Source: an uncultured Gemmiger sp.
Lineage (GTDB): Bacteria; Bacillota; Clostridia; Oscillospirales; Ruminococcaceae
Assembly (NCBI GenBank): GCA_944388215.1
Contig: CALXHT010000042.1
Span: 62,001-126,000 of the forward strand
Direction: 5' to 3'
DNA length: 64,000 bases
The first letter of the stretch is position 1, and each line of letters starts with the position of its first letter. Below are positions 42,086 through 49,347 of this stretch, piece after piece. Under the pieces are notes generated by a model, which saw only the letters and a program-made list of their open reading frames with translations, was not told where the DNA came from and made no database searches. The position numbers and the translations under genes are program-made.

Positions 42086-43438
42086 TCAGGATTCCAGCAG
42101 CCGGATTTCCTGATAATTGGGAATTCCGGCCAAAAAGTTGTCCTTGCTGATCAGACCTTCGCGATATGTAAAGGTCAAGGTCTGCGCCGGAAGTCCATCC
42201 GGATCGATATATTCAACCGTATGCGGCTGTTCTTCAAACACCACCAGCAATGCGTTTTCCGTTTGTCCCAGAATGCTCACAGGCCTCTCGGAAGCATTGC
42301 TTATATACTGCAGCGGGATCTCCTGCAGTATACCGCTGCCAGGCTCCAGTGCATAGCGCTTGATCAGGTCTTTTCCCCAGGGACCGTATACCGTCAGAAG
42401 GATTTCTTCTCCCAGCATTTGCTCCAAATAAATGATCCTATCATCGGTGTACTGTGGAGTCAGAATCTCTTCCGGCCAATCAATGGCACTCTCCCCGGAG
42501 CCGCCGTCCTGGCTGACCCAATGCAGATTCGCGGGCTCGTCACAGTCCACCCAGTACAGACGGGAAGGCCCCCAGAGTACCGTTTTCCCTTGCGATCCGT
42601 AGAGAGAACTCCACGTCAGCAGATCCTGTTCTTTTCCAGTATCGACCGAAAGCAGATAGACCCTATGTTCCGTGACCATTGCATCCATCGCAGCCTTATA
42701 TCGTTCCTCTTCCTGCTGTACCTCCTCTTCCGTCATATCATCGGTGAGGGTCAGCGGCGGAATCTCCTCCTGATTATTCGAGAAACTTTCCCATATCAGG
42801 TTTCTTCCGTCTGTCCCCAGCAGTTGGGGATCGGGATTGGACATTGTCCAAAGGGCTTCTATGGTACCATCCTCAAGGGACACCCGGATCAGCTGACTCT
42901 GTTGGTTTTCGTAGTCCGTCTGCATAAGATAGAGATTCTCCCGGTCTGCGCAGAGCAAGTTGGGACAGCCCTGTTGCTCCTGCATTGTAGCGAGAACCCG
43001 GCGATTGCTGCCGTCCGCATCCGCAAGGCAGATCTGATCCCCCTCCACACCGACCTGTTCATTCGACTCCATGTAGACCAGCATTCCGTCCCGCAAGGCA
43101 TATACGAAGTAAATATTTTTTCCTTCCCCGGGACTGGCCATACAGCTTTCCGTATCATGAGCGCAGCCTGGTTTGCTGCACAATACGATATCCTCACAAC
43201 TTTCATAATCCATAAAGCAGATGCGAGGGTTTCCCTGGTATTCCCCCATATGGTAAAAGCCTCGCTCCGTCTCACCGCTTAACAGATACAGTTCATCTTC
43301 CTGTACGGTACCGCTTTCTTCCGTGGCGGAAATTTCACCTGCAGTCGATGCTGCGGCAGACTGCTCCTTTTCAGCGCCGCACCCACACAGCCCCACCACC
43401 AAACATGTGCATAGCATACTGGCAATTTCCCGTTTCAT
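42086..43438 (-). CDS. Large lipoprotein with propeller-like repeats
   Basis: This 450-residue protein has a signal with lipobox LCGC near residue 20, so it is likely exported and lipidated. A Ser/Ala linker follows. The N-terminal part has a Cys/His knot, VLCSKPGCAHDTESC. The rest has repeated ...LYLLSVDTG.., ..RLYWVD.. and ..DRIIYLEQ.. units like a beta-propeller. The Cys-Pro-Gly-Cys-x-His pattern is known from uncharacterised Firmicutes lipoproteins. It follows the 232-residue secreted protein and the two-component genes in one operon. The start is ATG 43438 with AAAGGAG upstream. Ligand and function are unknown. Confidence 0.7.
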   Translation of the reverse strand: MKREIASMLCTCLVVGLCGCGAEKEQSAAASTAGEISATEESGTVQEDELYLLSGETERGFYHMGEYQGNPRICFMDYESCEDIVLCSKPGCAHDTESCMASPGEGKNIYFVYALRDGMLVYMESNEQVGVEGDQICLADADGSNRRVLATMQEQQGCPNLLCADRENLYLMQTDYENQQSQLIRVSLEDGTIEALWTMSNPDPQLLGTDGRNLIWESFSNNQEEIPPLTLTDDMTEEEVQQEEERYKAAMDAMVTEHRVYLLSVDTGKEQDLLTWSSLYGSQGKTVLWGPSRLYWVDCDEPANLHWVSQDGGSGESAIDWPEEILTPQYTDDRIIYLEQMLGEEILLTVYGPWGKDLIKRYALEPGSGILQEIPLQYISNASERPVSILGQTENALLVVFEEQPHTVEYIDPDGLPAQTLTFTYREGLISKDNFLAGIPNYQEIRLLES

Positions 43439-43463
43439 TGCGTTACTCCTTTCCATGCCGTCC

Positions 43464-44162
43464 TCAGGGTGCAGCTTCCAGTTCCCGTGAAGAAACTCCC
43501 AAGGTCGTCCTGCCGTTTTCCCACTGACAGAACAGGTACAATTGCCCTGCCTGTGACCAACTGTACTGGGATTGTTCCGTTCCTGAACTCCTCGTCCAGT
43601 CGGTCAGTGTATCCACACCGAGATACTTTTTGTAGGCTTCCATACCTTCTGCCGGATTTGCCGTTTCCTTGTCTGTGCTTACCGAATAAAAGGTTACCAG
43701 GCCGGTCTTTTCCTGCCAGGAGGCCCGGACCACTTCGCTGGTTCCGTCTTCCTCATCCGCCACCCAGTAGGTTGCACTGACAAATCCGTTTTCTATCTTA
43801 CTGCTGGTCTGTGCTCCCGGCTCTGCCAGAATCGACCGTGCCTGCTTCGCAGCCTGTTGCGATAAAGCTCCAGCCTCTGCCAGCGCTTCGGTCTTTTCCA
43901 GCAGTTGCTTTCCCGTCTGTTCAGCATCGGAACTGGTTTCAATGCCGGTATCTGCCAGGAAGCGATTCCGATAGAGCGCATAAGCCAGCGGATTTTGCTG
44001 TCCCTCTGCGCTGAGTGTCCCCGGCTGCACATACCAGTTTCCTCCATTATCCTGCAGCCAGCGGTCAATTTCCTTTCCATAGCAATATGGCAGGACCAGG
44101 GACAGCATGCAGAGAAGAGATGCCGCCACAAAACCCACCCGGCCTGCTTTTCGTTTGCTCAT
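43464..44162 (-). CDS. Secreted or membrane-anchored protein of unknown function
   Basis: This 232-residue protein has a basic N-terminus and one membrane segment (VGFVAASLLCMLSLVLPY), then an extracytoplasmic part. The helical region about 85-115 (AEAGALSQQAAKQARSIL) may coil. A beta part with TYWVADEEDGTSEVVRASWQ and a second near LFCQWENGRTTLGVSS follow. No family was recognised. It overlaps the histidine-kinase gene by 4 bases (stop/ATG) and is followed by the lipoprotein, so it belongs to that operon and may act in the same sensing system. Confidence 0.55.
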   Translation of the reverse strand: MSKRKAGRVGFVAASLLCMLSLVLPYCYGKEIDRWLQDNGGNWYVQPGTLSAEGQQNPLAYALYRNRFLADTGIETSSDAEQTGKQLLEKTEALAEAGALSQQAAKQARSILAEPGAQTSSKIENGFVSATYWVADEEDGTSEVVRASWQEKTGLVTFYSVSTDKETANPAEGMEAYKKYLGVDTLTDWTRSSGTEQSQYSWSQAGQLYLFCQWENGRTTLGVSSRELEAAP

Positions 44163-45559
44163 CCCTGTACCTCCTGCAATATGATGGACAGGGTCGTTCC
44201 CTGCCCCAACCGGCTTTCTATCTGCAGATCCGTGTTATGTGCCTGTGCAATCTGCTCACAGATAGCCAGGCCCAGCCCGTTGCCGCCCGCTTCCCGGGAA
44301 CGGCTCTTGTCAATCCGATAAAACGGCTCTTTGATCCGTGCCACTTCCTCTTCCGGGATACCCGGTCCGCAGTCGGTGACACCGATGCGCACTTTTCCCT
44401 TGCTGTCCTGGCTCCAGATTCGGATGCTTTTCCCTGTTGTATCCGCCACCGCTGCATTCACAACAAGGTTGCGCAGCAACATCACCAGAAGTTCTTTGTT
44501 TGCCTGTACGGTCGTCTCCTCACATTGCCAGAGCAGACGTTTTTCCAGTTCCGGAAGGCTGCGGAAAAGTTCCCCCTTCACCGTGGCAAGGGATACTGGC
44601 TTCATCTCTACGCCTCCCTTTTCCAGCCCCAGCAGAAGCAGCAATTCCCGGCTCAGGTTTTCCAGGCGCAGGGATTCATGGTATATGTAATCAGCGGCGC
44701 GGTGGCGCTTTTCCGGTGGTTGTTCTCCGCTGCGAAGCAGATTCGCATATCCGAAGATTGCCGTCATAGGGGTCTTCAGTTCATGGTTGAATGCGCCTAC
44801 AAATCGTTTCTGCCGCATCGACTCTTCCTGCAAGGCCTGCATCTGTTCGCAAACAGCCTGTGCCATACCATTGAAGGTGTTTCCCAGCCGTTCCAGTTCA
44901 TCGCCGCTCTCAATCTGTGTTCTCGCCGTCAGGTCTCCCCTTGCAAGTTTCCGGCTGGCCGTTTCCAGCTGTCGCAATGGTTCTGTCATACAATGGGAGA
45001 CCACGGCAGCGGCTCCGGCCGCCAGCAAAAGCACCACCACTTCCAGCGTCAGATGCTGTCGGATCTGACGGTCCCGCTCTGCAAACTGCGGGCTCACATC
45101 ATATGCGTTGACAAGCCACAACGGTCTGCTCAGCCCCCGCATTTGCGTTCCCAGCAGCTGATACTGCCGTCCTGCTCCTGTAGCGTATAAGACGGTTTGT
45201 TCCGCCGCGGATGCAGCATCCCGCTGGGACCGATAAGGTATCGTCTGAGGGATATTGGAATACAAAACCGAGCCGTTTCCCCCCATGACTGCAAACCAGT
45301 TTTCCTCTTTTCCCATCTGCCGCTGCTGATCGGCATATTGCATGATTTGCGAAAACAGTTCGTTAGGATCCGCATTTTCGGCCTGGCCGAGATTCATCTC
45401 CAATTCGTACCGCTGGCTGATCTGGGCTGCCGTATGAGCCTGCGTGACCATATCCAGAGAGCGGAAGAAATTCCGATGGATGGACCAGGTTCCCCCTGCC
45501 GATAAAGCCATACAAACCGGCAATACGATAGCCGCCGCCAGTTTCTGCGAAAATTTCAT
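44159..45559 (-). CDS. Sensor histidine kinase (HAMP, HisKA)
   Basis: This 466-residue kinase has a short N-terminal TM (about 8-27), an extracytoplasmic sensor of about 140 residues, and a second TM near 170-190. A HAMP-type linker, the dimerisation motif FNHELKTPMTAIFG with the phospho-His at 259, and the ATP-binding motifs (TDCGPGIPEEEV and GGNGLGLAICEQ) follow. The start is ATG 45559, overlapping the response-regulator stop by 4 bases. The sensor has no recognised domain. The following two genes encode secreted proteins. Confidence 0.88.
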   Translation of the reverse strand: MKFSQKLAAAIVLPVCMALSAGGTWSIHRNFFRSLDMVTQAHTAAQISQRYELEMNLGQAENADPNELFSQIMQYADQQRQMGKEENWFAVMGGNGSVLYSNIPQTIPYRSQRDAASAAEQTVLYATGAGRQYQLLGTQMRGLSRPLWLVNAYDVSPQFAERDRQIRQHLTLEVVVLLLAAGAAAVVSHCMTEPLRQLETASRKLARGDLTARTQIESGDELERLGNTFNGMAQAVCEQMQALQEESMRQKRFVGAFNHELKTPMTAIFGYANLLRSGEQPPEKRHRAADYIYHESLRLENLSRELLLLLGLEKGGVEMKPVSLATVKGELFRSLPELEKRLLWQCEETTVQANKELLVMLLRNLVVNAAVADTTGKSIRIWSQDSKGKVRIGVTDCGPGIPEEEVARIKEPFYRIDKSRSREAGGNGLGLAICEQIAQAHNTDLQIESRLGQGTTLSIILQEVQG

Positions 45560-46215
45560 TGTTCTTCCTCCAGCAGATACCCGATTTTCGGTATGGCATG
45601 AAGCTGATGTGTCCATCCCAGCTTTTTACGCAATCGGCAGATATGAATATCCAGCGTACGCGGGGCAGCCTCGCAGTCCAGTCCCCAAACGCGCTCTAAC
45701 AACGCATCCCGGTACAGGGCAATTCCACGGTTGTACACCAATGCCATCAGCAGATCAAACTCCCGAGGCGTGAGTTTTACAACAGTTCCGTTTTTTGTCA
45801 CGGTGCGTGTATCCGGCGTAATCACGATATCCCACAAGTGGATGGTTTGTTTCCGGCGCCCGGTGTGGCGCATCAGCCCCTCCACCCGCGCCAGAAGTTC
45901 CTCCGGCGCAAAGGGTTTGACAATGTAATCATAGGCACCGGCTCGCAGACCGCGCACGCGATCTTCCACAGACGCCCTTGCTGTAAGGAAAATTACCGGC
46001 GTCCCGGTGGGTGCTATATAATCCATCAGCGTGAAGCCATCCACTCCCGGCAGCATCACGTCCAGCAAAATCAGGTCAAAGCTTTTCTTTTCGATCCAGT
46101 CAGCAGCAGCTTCCCCATCGTACGCCTTGGTGCAGCCATAGGCAAATGGTTCCAGTGTCATCTCAATCAGGTCGGCAATCGCCTTTTCATCCTCTACGAT
46201 CAATACAGAATTCAT
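45556..46215 (-). CDS. OmpR/PhoB-family response regulator
   Basis: This 219-residue regulator has a receiver with D52 in LILLDVML, the acidic D9/E10 pair and a Lys in KPF. Its C-terminal winged helix carries KLTPREFDLL and RTLDIHICRLRKKLG. The kinase follows with a 4-base overlap, so it is the cognate partner. The start is ATG 46215 with GGAGGCAACA before it. A -10 box near 46246 precedes it, but the -35 is weak, as often in regulated promoters. Confidence 0.92.
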   Translation of the reverse strand: MNSVLIVEDEKAIADLIEMTLEPFAYGCTKAYDGEAAADWIEKKSFDLILLDVMLPGVDGFTLMDYIAPTGTPVIFLTARASVEDRVRGLRAGAYDYIVKPFAPEELLARVEGLMRHTGRRKQTIHLWDIVITPDTRTVTKNGTVVKLTPREFDLLMALVYNRGIALYRDALLERVWGLDCEAAPRTLDIHICRLRKKLGWTHQLHAIPKIGYLLEEEQ

Positions 46216-46576
46216 TGTTGCCTCCTTCGAACCTGCTATGATTTCATTATACCACGGAAGATTTCCAAAATGTTTCCAGAGCGTCTTTAAGTTAATAAGA
46301 TTTATTCTTATTTATTTTATAAGTTCTCTTAATTGATTTTTCAATATATCGATTATATTCAATCATATATCACAATATTGCTTTTCCGATATTTTTAGGA
46401 TATAATCTTAATTATCAGATAGGCAATCTGTCATGAGGAAAACATTATATCTGTCATTGGTTTTCTCATATTCTCCCAGGGCCATCCAGTATATCTTTCT
46501 TCTGGAAAAGGCTTTTCATCCAATATATGTCAATGCGGGGTTTACTCCGTAAATATAGAGCAAAGGAGCAATATCT
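46216..46576. other. AT-rich intergenic region between the two-component genes and the PTPS gene
   Basis: A 361-bp gap with no credible gene. Read on the minus strand it carries TATAAT at 46246-46251 for the response regulator, with a poor -35 (ACATTT at 17 bp). The middle (about 46290-46410) is strongly AT-rich, unlike neighbouring DNA. The plus strand has a good promoter and a 165-base leader that can fold (TGAGGAAAAC pairs with GGTTTTCTCA about 13 bases on). Confidence 0.5.
46378..46406 (+). promoter_or_regulatory. Promoter of the PTPS/QueD-like gene
   Basis: TTGCTT (46378-46383), 17 bp, TATAAT (46401-46406). The leader is long, about 165 bases. Confidence 0.75.
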
Positions 46577-47143
46577 ATGAGAAGCATTACGAAACTTGAT
46601 CTGCAGTACGCGCACCGGTTTTACGGTTTCAAGGGCGAGGCACAGTACCTGCACGGCCACACCGGTGTATTGACCATCGAGGTGGAGGACAGCATCAATC
46701 CTGGCGTCAACATGGCATTTCCCTGCAACGAAATCCAGAAAACGGCCTGGAATGTATTGAAGAACTTTGACCATGCCCTGATTCTGCGGGAAGATGATCC
46801 CCTCCTCCCTGCTGTACTGGATGTCTATGAAAAGCAGGGCATCAAAGACGGAGCCCCCAACAATGTGATGAAAGGTCCTGCCTTCCAGACGGAGCTTGCT
46901 ACCGCATACCCGGACTGCCGGCTGGTCGTCACCAAGGAAACCCTTACCGTTGAGGGCATGATCAAAATTGTATACGACCTGCTGAAGGATCAGCTGAATA
47001 TCGTCAAATTGACCTTCACCAGCGGTGTCAATGCGGCCTCGGAAGAGTACGAGCCTCGCCTGCATTTAGATCGTTGCCCGCTGTGCGGCATTGCATTGGA
47101 CGAGAATGGCGTTTGCCCCAAGTGCTACTATTGCAAGGGCTGA
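46577..47143 (+). CDS. PTPS/QueD-family protein with C-terminal zinc ribbon
   Basis: This 188-residue protein has a tunnelling-fold PTPS (6-carboxytetrahydropterin synthase-like) domain. Zinc ligands H13 and H26/H28 in LHGHTG, the base FDHALIL and the substrate Glu in TVEGMIKIV are present. The usual catalytic Cys, four residues before the first His of HGH, is Ala22, with Glu21 next to it. A C-terminal ribbon CPLCG-x8-CPKCYYC is added. Such a Cys-less/Glu-bearing pattern is reported for PTPS-III proteins that replace FolB in folate synthesis; QueD in queuosine synthesis is the alternative. The start is ATG 46577 with AAAGGAG 9 bases upstream. Confidence 0.75.
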   Translation: MRSITKLDLQYAHRFYGFKGEAQYLHGHTGVLTIEVEDSINPGVNMAFPCNEIQKTAWNVLKNFDHALILREDDPLLPAVLDVYEKQGIKDGAPNNVMKGPAFQTELATAYPDCRLVVTKETLTVEGMIKIVYDLLKDQLNIVKLTFTSGVNAASEEYEPRLHLDRCPLCGIALDENGVCPKCYYCKG

Positions 47144-47198
47144 TGGCTTTTCAGACAGATTTTCCTGTTCTCTCTTTGAAGTAGTATCCGCCCCATGA

Positions 47199-47247
47199 AA
47201 AACACACCGCTTCAAGAGTTCTTTGCTCTTGAGGCGGTGTGTTTTGC
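47199..47247. terminator. Terminator after the PTPS gene
   Basis: A long inverted repeat (ACACACCGCTTCAAGAG / CTCTTGAGGCGGTGTGT, one G-T pair) with a 7-base loop, A4 on the left and T4 on the right. It can serve both strands. Confidence 0.85.
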
Positions 47248-47383
47248 TTTACTGTTCTGCCAACGTCCGGTTTTCCCTGTGCCAAAATCTTTTTCTTGCA
47301 AGGATCATCCCCATACAACAGTTATATCCGGGCCAACCAGAACATTTTCCTTTTTATAGAGAAATTTTCATGCAACCGAATCC

Positions 47384-47431
47384 CGAAAAAACAAATCCGA
47401 ACCCCAGCCAATCGGTGCGAGGTTCGGATTT
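47384..47431 (-). terminator. Terminator of tmRNA
   Basis: On the minus strand AAATCCGAACC and GGTTCGGATTT form an 11-bp stem with a 17-base loop, followed by TTTGTTTTTT just past the ssrA 3' end. Confidence 0.75.
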
Positions 47432-47439
47432 GTTCAATA

Positions 47440-47792
47440 TGGTGGAGCTGACGGGAGTCGAACCCGTGTCCGAAAAGAAATCGGTTAGAGTATCTCCGGG
47501 CGCAGTGTGTTTATTAGGATTCCCTTGGCGCGGGCGAGCACACACGCGCTACGCCTTGGTAGCTTCATAAAGTCATGACAGGCCGCAAAGCTTAAGCCCG
47601 TTCACGTTCAGTACCTAATCGACGCCCTGACCCTGCGCGGTACTGACGCAGGCAGGACGGTCGTGCCTAATTAGGCAGCGACGGCAACAGGATAATTGTT
47701 GTCAGTTAATTTGTTTTGGTGCTTTTATCGTGGCGCACCGCCACGGCCCGCTGCTCACGCCTTTCTCTCCCCGTCGAAACCATTACAGCCCC
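47440..47792 (-). ncRNA. ssrA: Transfer-messenger RNA (tmRNA)
   Basis: This 353-nt RNA rescues stalled ribosomes with SmpB. The 5' end GGGGCTGTAATGGTTTCGACGG and the 3' end GACACGGGTTCGACTCCCG then CAGCTCCACCA are exact tmRNA signatures. The two ends form the alanyl acceptor stem. A reading frame near 47641-47705 ends GTT GCC GTC GCT GCC TAA, encoding a tag ending YPVAVAA. The likely resume codon is GAC (TTAACT precedes it), giving a tag DNNYPVAVAA after the charged Ala; the resume site is an inference. smpB lies upstream on the same strand. Confidence 0.95.
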
Positions 47793-47840
47793 TTATAATC
47801 GGTGGACGGTGTCCACCGGGAAAGCAAAAGCAGACAGCTT

Positions 47841-48308
47841 TTACCGCTGCATTTTCAAAGCACGATCTATATCGCGCTTTGCATCGCGCGCTGCAGCCGT
47901 GGCGCGCTTGTCATAGAGTTTTTTACCCTTGCAAAGGCCCAGCTCCAGCTTTACTCTCCCATGCTTGAAATAGAGAGAAAGGGGGACCAGCGTATACCCC
48001 TGCAATTTGATCTGCTGCCCCAGGCGTCGGATTTCCGCCTTGTGGGCCAGCAGCCGGCGCGGACGGCGCGGGTCTTTATTGAAGATGTTTCCCTGCTCAT
48101 AAGGGCTGATATGCATACCCTTGACAATCAGTTCTCCATCATCAATATCGGCCCAGGAATCCTTGAGGTTCACCCCGCCGGCACGCAAGCTTTTGACCTC
48201 CGTGCCCACCAGCTCAATGCCGGTTTCCAGCGCTTCGATCACAAAATACTCGTGGCGTGCCTCGCGGTTCTGGGCAATCACCTTTATTCCGGATTTATCC
48301 GCTGCCAC
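47841..48308 (-). CDS. smpB: SsrA-binding protein SmpB
   Basis: This 155-residue OB-fold protein brings tmRNA to stalled ribosomes. The motifs [34 protein letters not shown]-type ([10 protein letters not shown]) and the basic tail [18 protein letters not shown] are visible. The start is GTG 48308 with AAAGGAGG 8 bases upstream; a 3-codon longer reading has the site too close. It lies 48 bases before ssrA, sharing a promoter. Confidence 0.94.
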   Translation of the reverse strand: MAADKSGIKVIAQNREARHEYFVIEALETGIELVGTEVKSLRAGGVNLKDSWADIDDGELIVKGMHISPYEQGNIFNKDPRRPRRLLAHKAEIRRLGQQIKLQGYTLVPLSLYFKHGRVKLELGLCKGKKLYDKRATAAARDAKRDIDRALKMQR

Positions 48309-48341
48309 GATGCACACCTCCTTTGCGTGTAGTGGGTTTTG

Positions 48342-48370
48342 ATTATAGCGCAGATATGTGCAAAAGTCAA
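48342..48370 (-). promoter_or_regulatory. Promoter of smpB-ssrA
   Basis: Minus-strand TTGACT (48365-48370), 17 bp, TATAAT (48342-48347), one of the best matches in the window. Confidence 0.85.
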
Positions 48371-48380
48371 GGAAAAAGCC

Positions 48381-48977
48381 TCACAACTCGCCGCGTCCCT
48401 GCATGGCACGATAAAGAGTCGTCTCATCGGCATACTCAAGGCTGCCTCCCACCGGCAGGCCATAGGCCAGCCGGGTGGTGCGTATTCCCAGCGGCTTGAT
48501 CAGCTTGGCCAGATACATGGCTGTTGCTTCTCCTTCCACCGTGGGGCTGGTGGCCATAATGACTTCCTTGACAGTATCATTGAGACGCGCCAGCAGTTCC
48601 TTGACGCAGAGCTGATCCGCACCGATGCCATCCATGGGCGAAATCAGACCATGCAGGACATGATATAATCCGTTGTATTCATGGGTGCGTTCGATGGATT
48701 TAATGTCCCGCGGGCTTTCCACCACACAGATCACGCTGCGGTCCCGCTTGGGAGAAGCGCAGATCTTGCAGATTTCATCCGCCGTATAATCCTGGCAGAT
48801 CCGGCAGCGATGCAGATCTTTTTTGGCATGCTCAATGGCCTTGGCCAGTTCCATCGCCTGTTCGTTGGACATCGACATCACTTCATAGGCCATTCTTGTG
48901 GCGCCCTTGCGGCCAATGCCCGGGAATCGCGCGAACTGATCCACGAGGTTTTCCAGCGGTTCAACGTTCTGCGGCAT
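48381..48977 (-). CDS. recR: Recombination mediator RecR
   Basis: This 198-residue protein loads RecA with RecF/RecO at gaps. Helix-hairpin-helix PGIGRKGATRMAYEV, the four-Cys zinc knot (CRICQDYTADEICKIC), and the Toprim VICVVESPRDI are visible. The length is standard. It is in the conserved dnaX-ybaB-recR order. Confidence 0.95.
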   Translation of the reverse strand: MPQNVEPLENLVDQFARFPGIGRKGATRMAYEVMSMSNEQAMELAKAIEHAKKDLHRCRICQDYTADEICKICASPKRDRSVICVVESPRDIKSIERTHEYNGLYHVLHGLISPMDGIGADQLCVKELLARLNDTVKEVIMATSPTVEGEATAMYLAKLIKPLGIRTTRLAYGLPVGGSLEYADETTLYRAMQGRGEL

Positions 48978-48988
48978 AATACCGCCTC

Positions 48989-49330
48989 TTAACCCAGACC
49001 GGGAATATTCATTCCGCCGGTCAGTTTGCCCATTTCCTCTTCCGAGTCCTTGTCCACCGCAGCCACAGCGCTGTTGACGGCAGCCGCGATCAGGTCTTCC
49101 AGCATCTCGATATCCTCGGGATCCACGGCCTCCGGCTTGATCTTGACAGCAGTAATCTCATGCTTGCCGGTCATGGTCACCGTAACCATCTCTCCGCTGG
49201 CCGTGCCGGTGTATTCCTTGGCCTCCAGTTCCTCCTGCTTTGCACGGATCGTATCCTGCATCTTCTGGACCTGACGCATCATCGCGTTGGGATCGGGGCG
49301 GCCGTAACCTTTGGGCAGTCTTGCTTTCAT
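48989..49330 (-). CDS. ybaB: YbaB/EbfC nucleoid-associated protein
   Basis: This 113-residue DNA-binding protein has the motif NAMMRQVQKMQD, TASGEMVTVTMTGKHEITAVKI and a Gly-rich end (MNIPGLG). It is a tweezer-like dimer that binds DNA without clear sequence choice. The start is ATG 49330, with GGAGGAAA 9 bases before it. It lies between dnaX and recR as usual. Confidence 0.93.
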   Translation of the reverse strand: MKARLPKGYGRPDPNAMMRQVQKMQDTIRAKQEELEAKEYTGTASGEMVTVTMTGKHEITAVKIKPEAVDPEDIEMLEDLIAAAVNSAVAAVDKDSEEEMGKLTGGMNIPGLG

Positions 49331-49347
49331 GGGAATTTCCTCCAATT

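Noticed and set aside
47440..47792. A separate tRNA gene near the CCA end
   Set aside because: The acceptor and T-arm are the tmRNA 3' end; no anticodon arm is present.
47801..47817. Hairpin GGTGGAC / GTCCACC between smpB and ssrA as a terminator
   Set aside because: No T run follows and stopping here would block ssrA; it is more likely a processing site.
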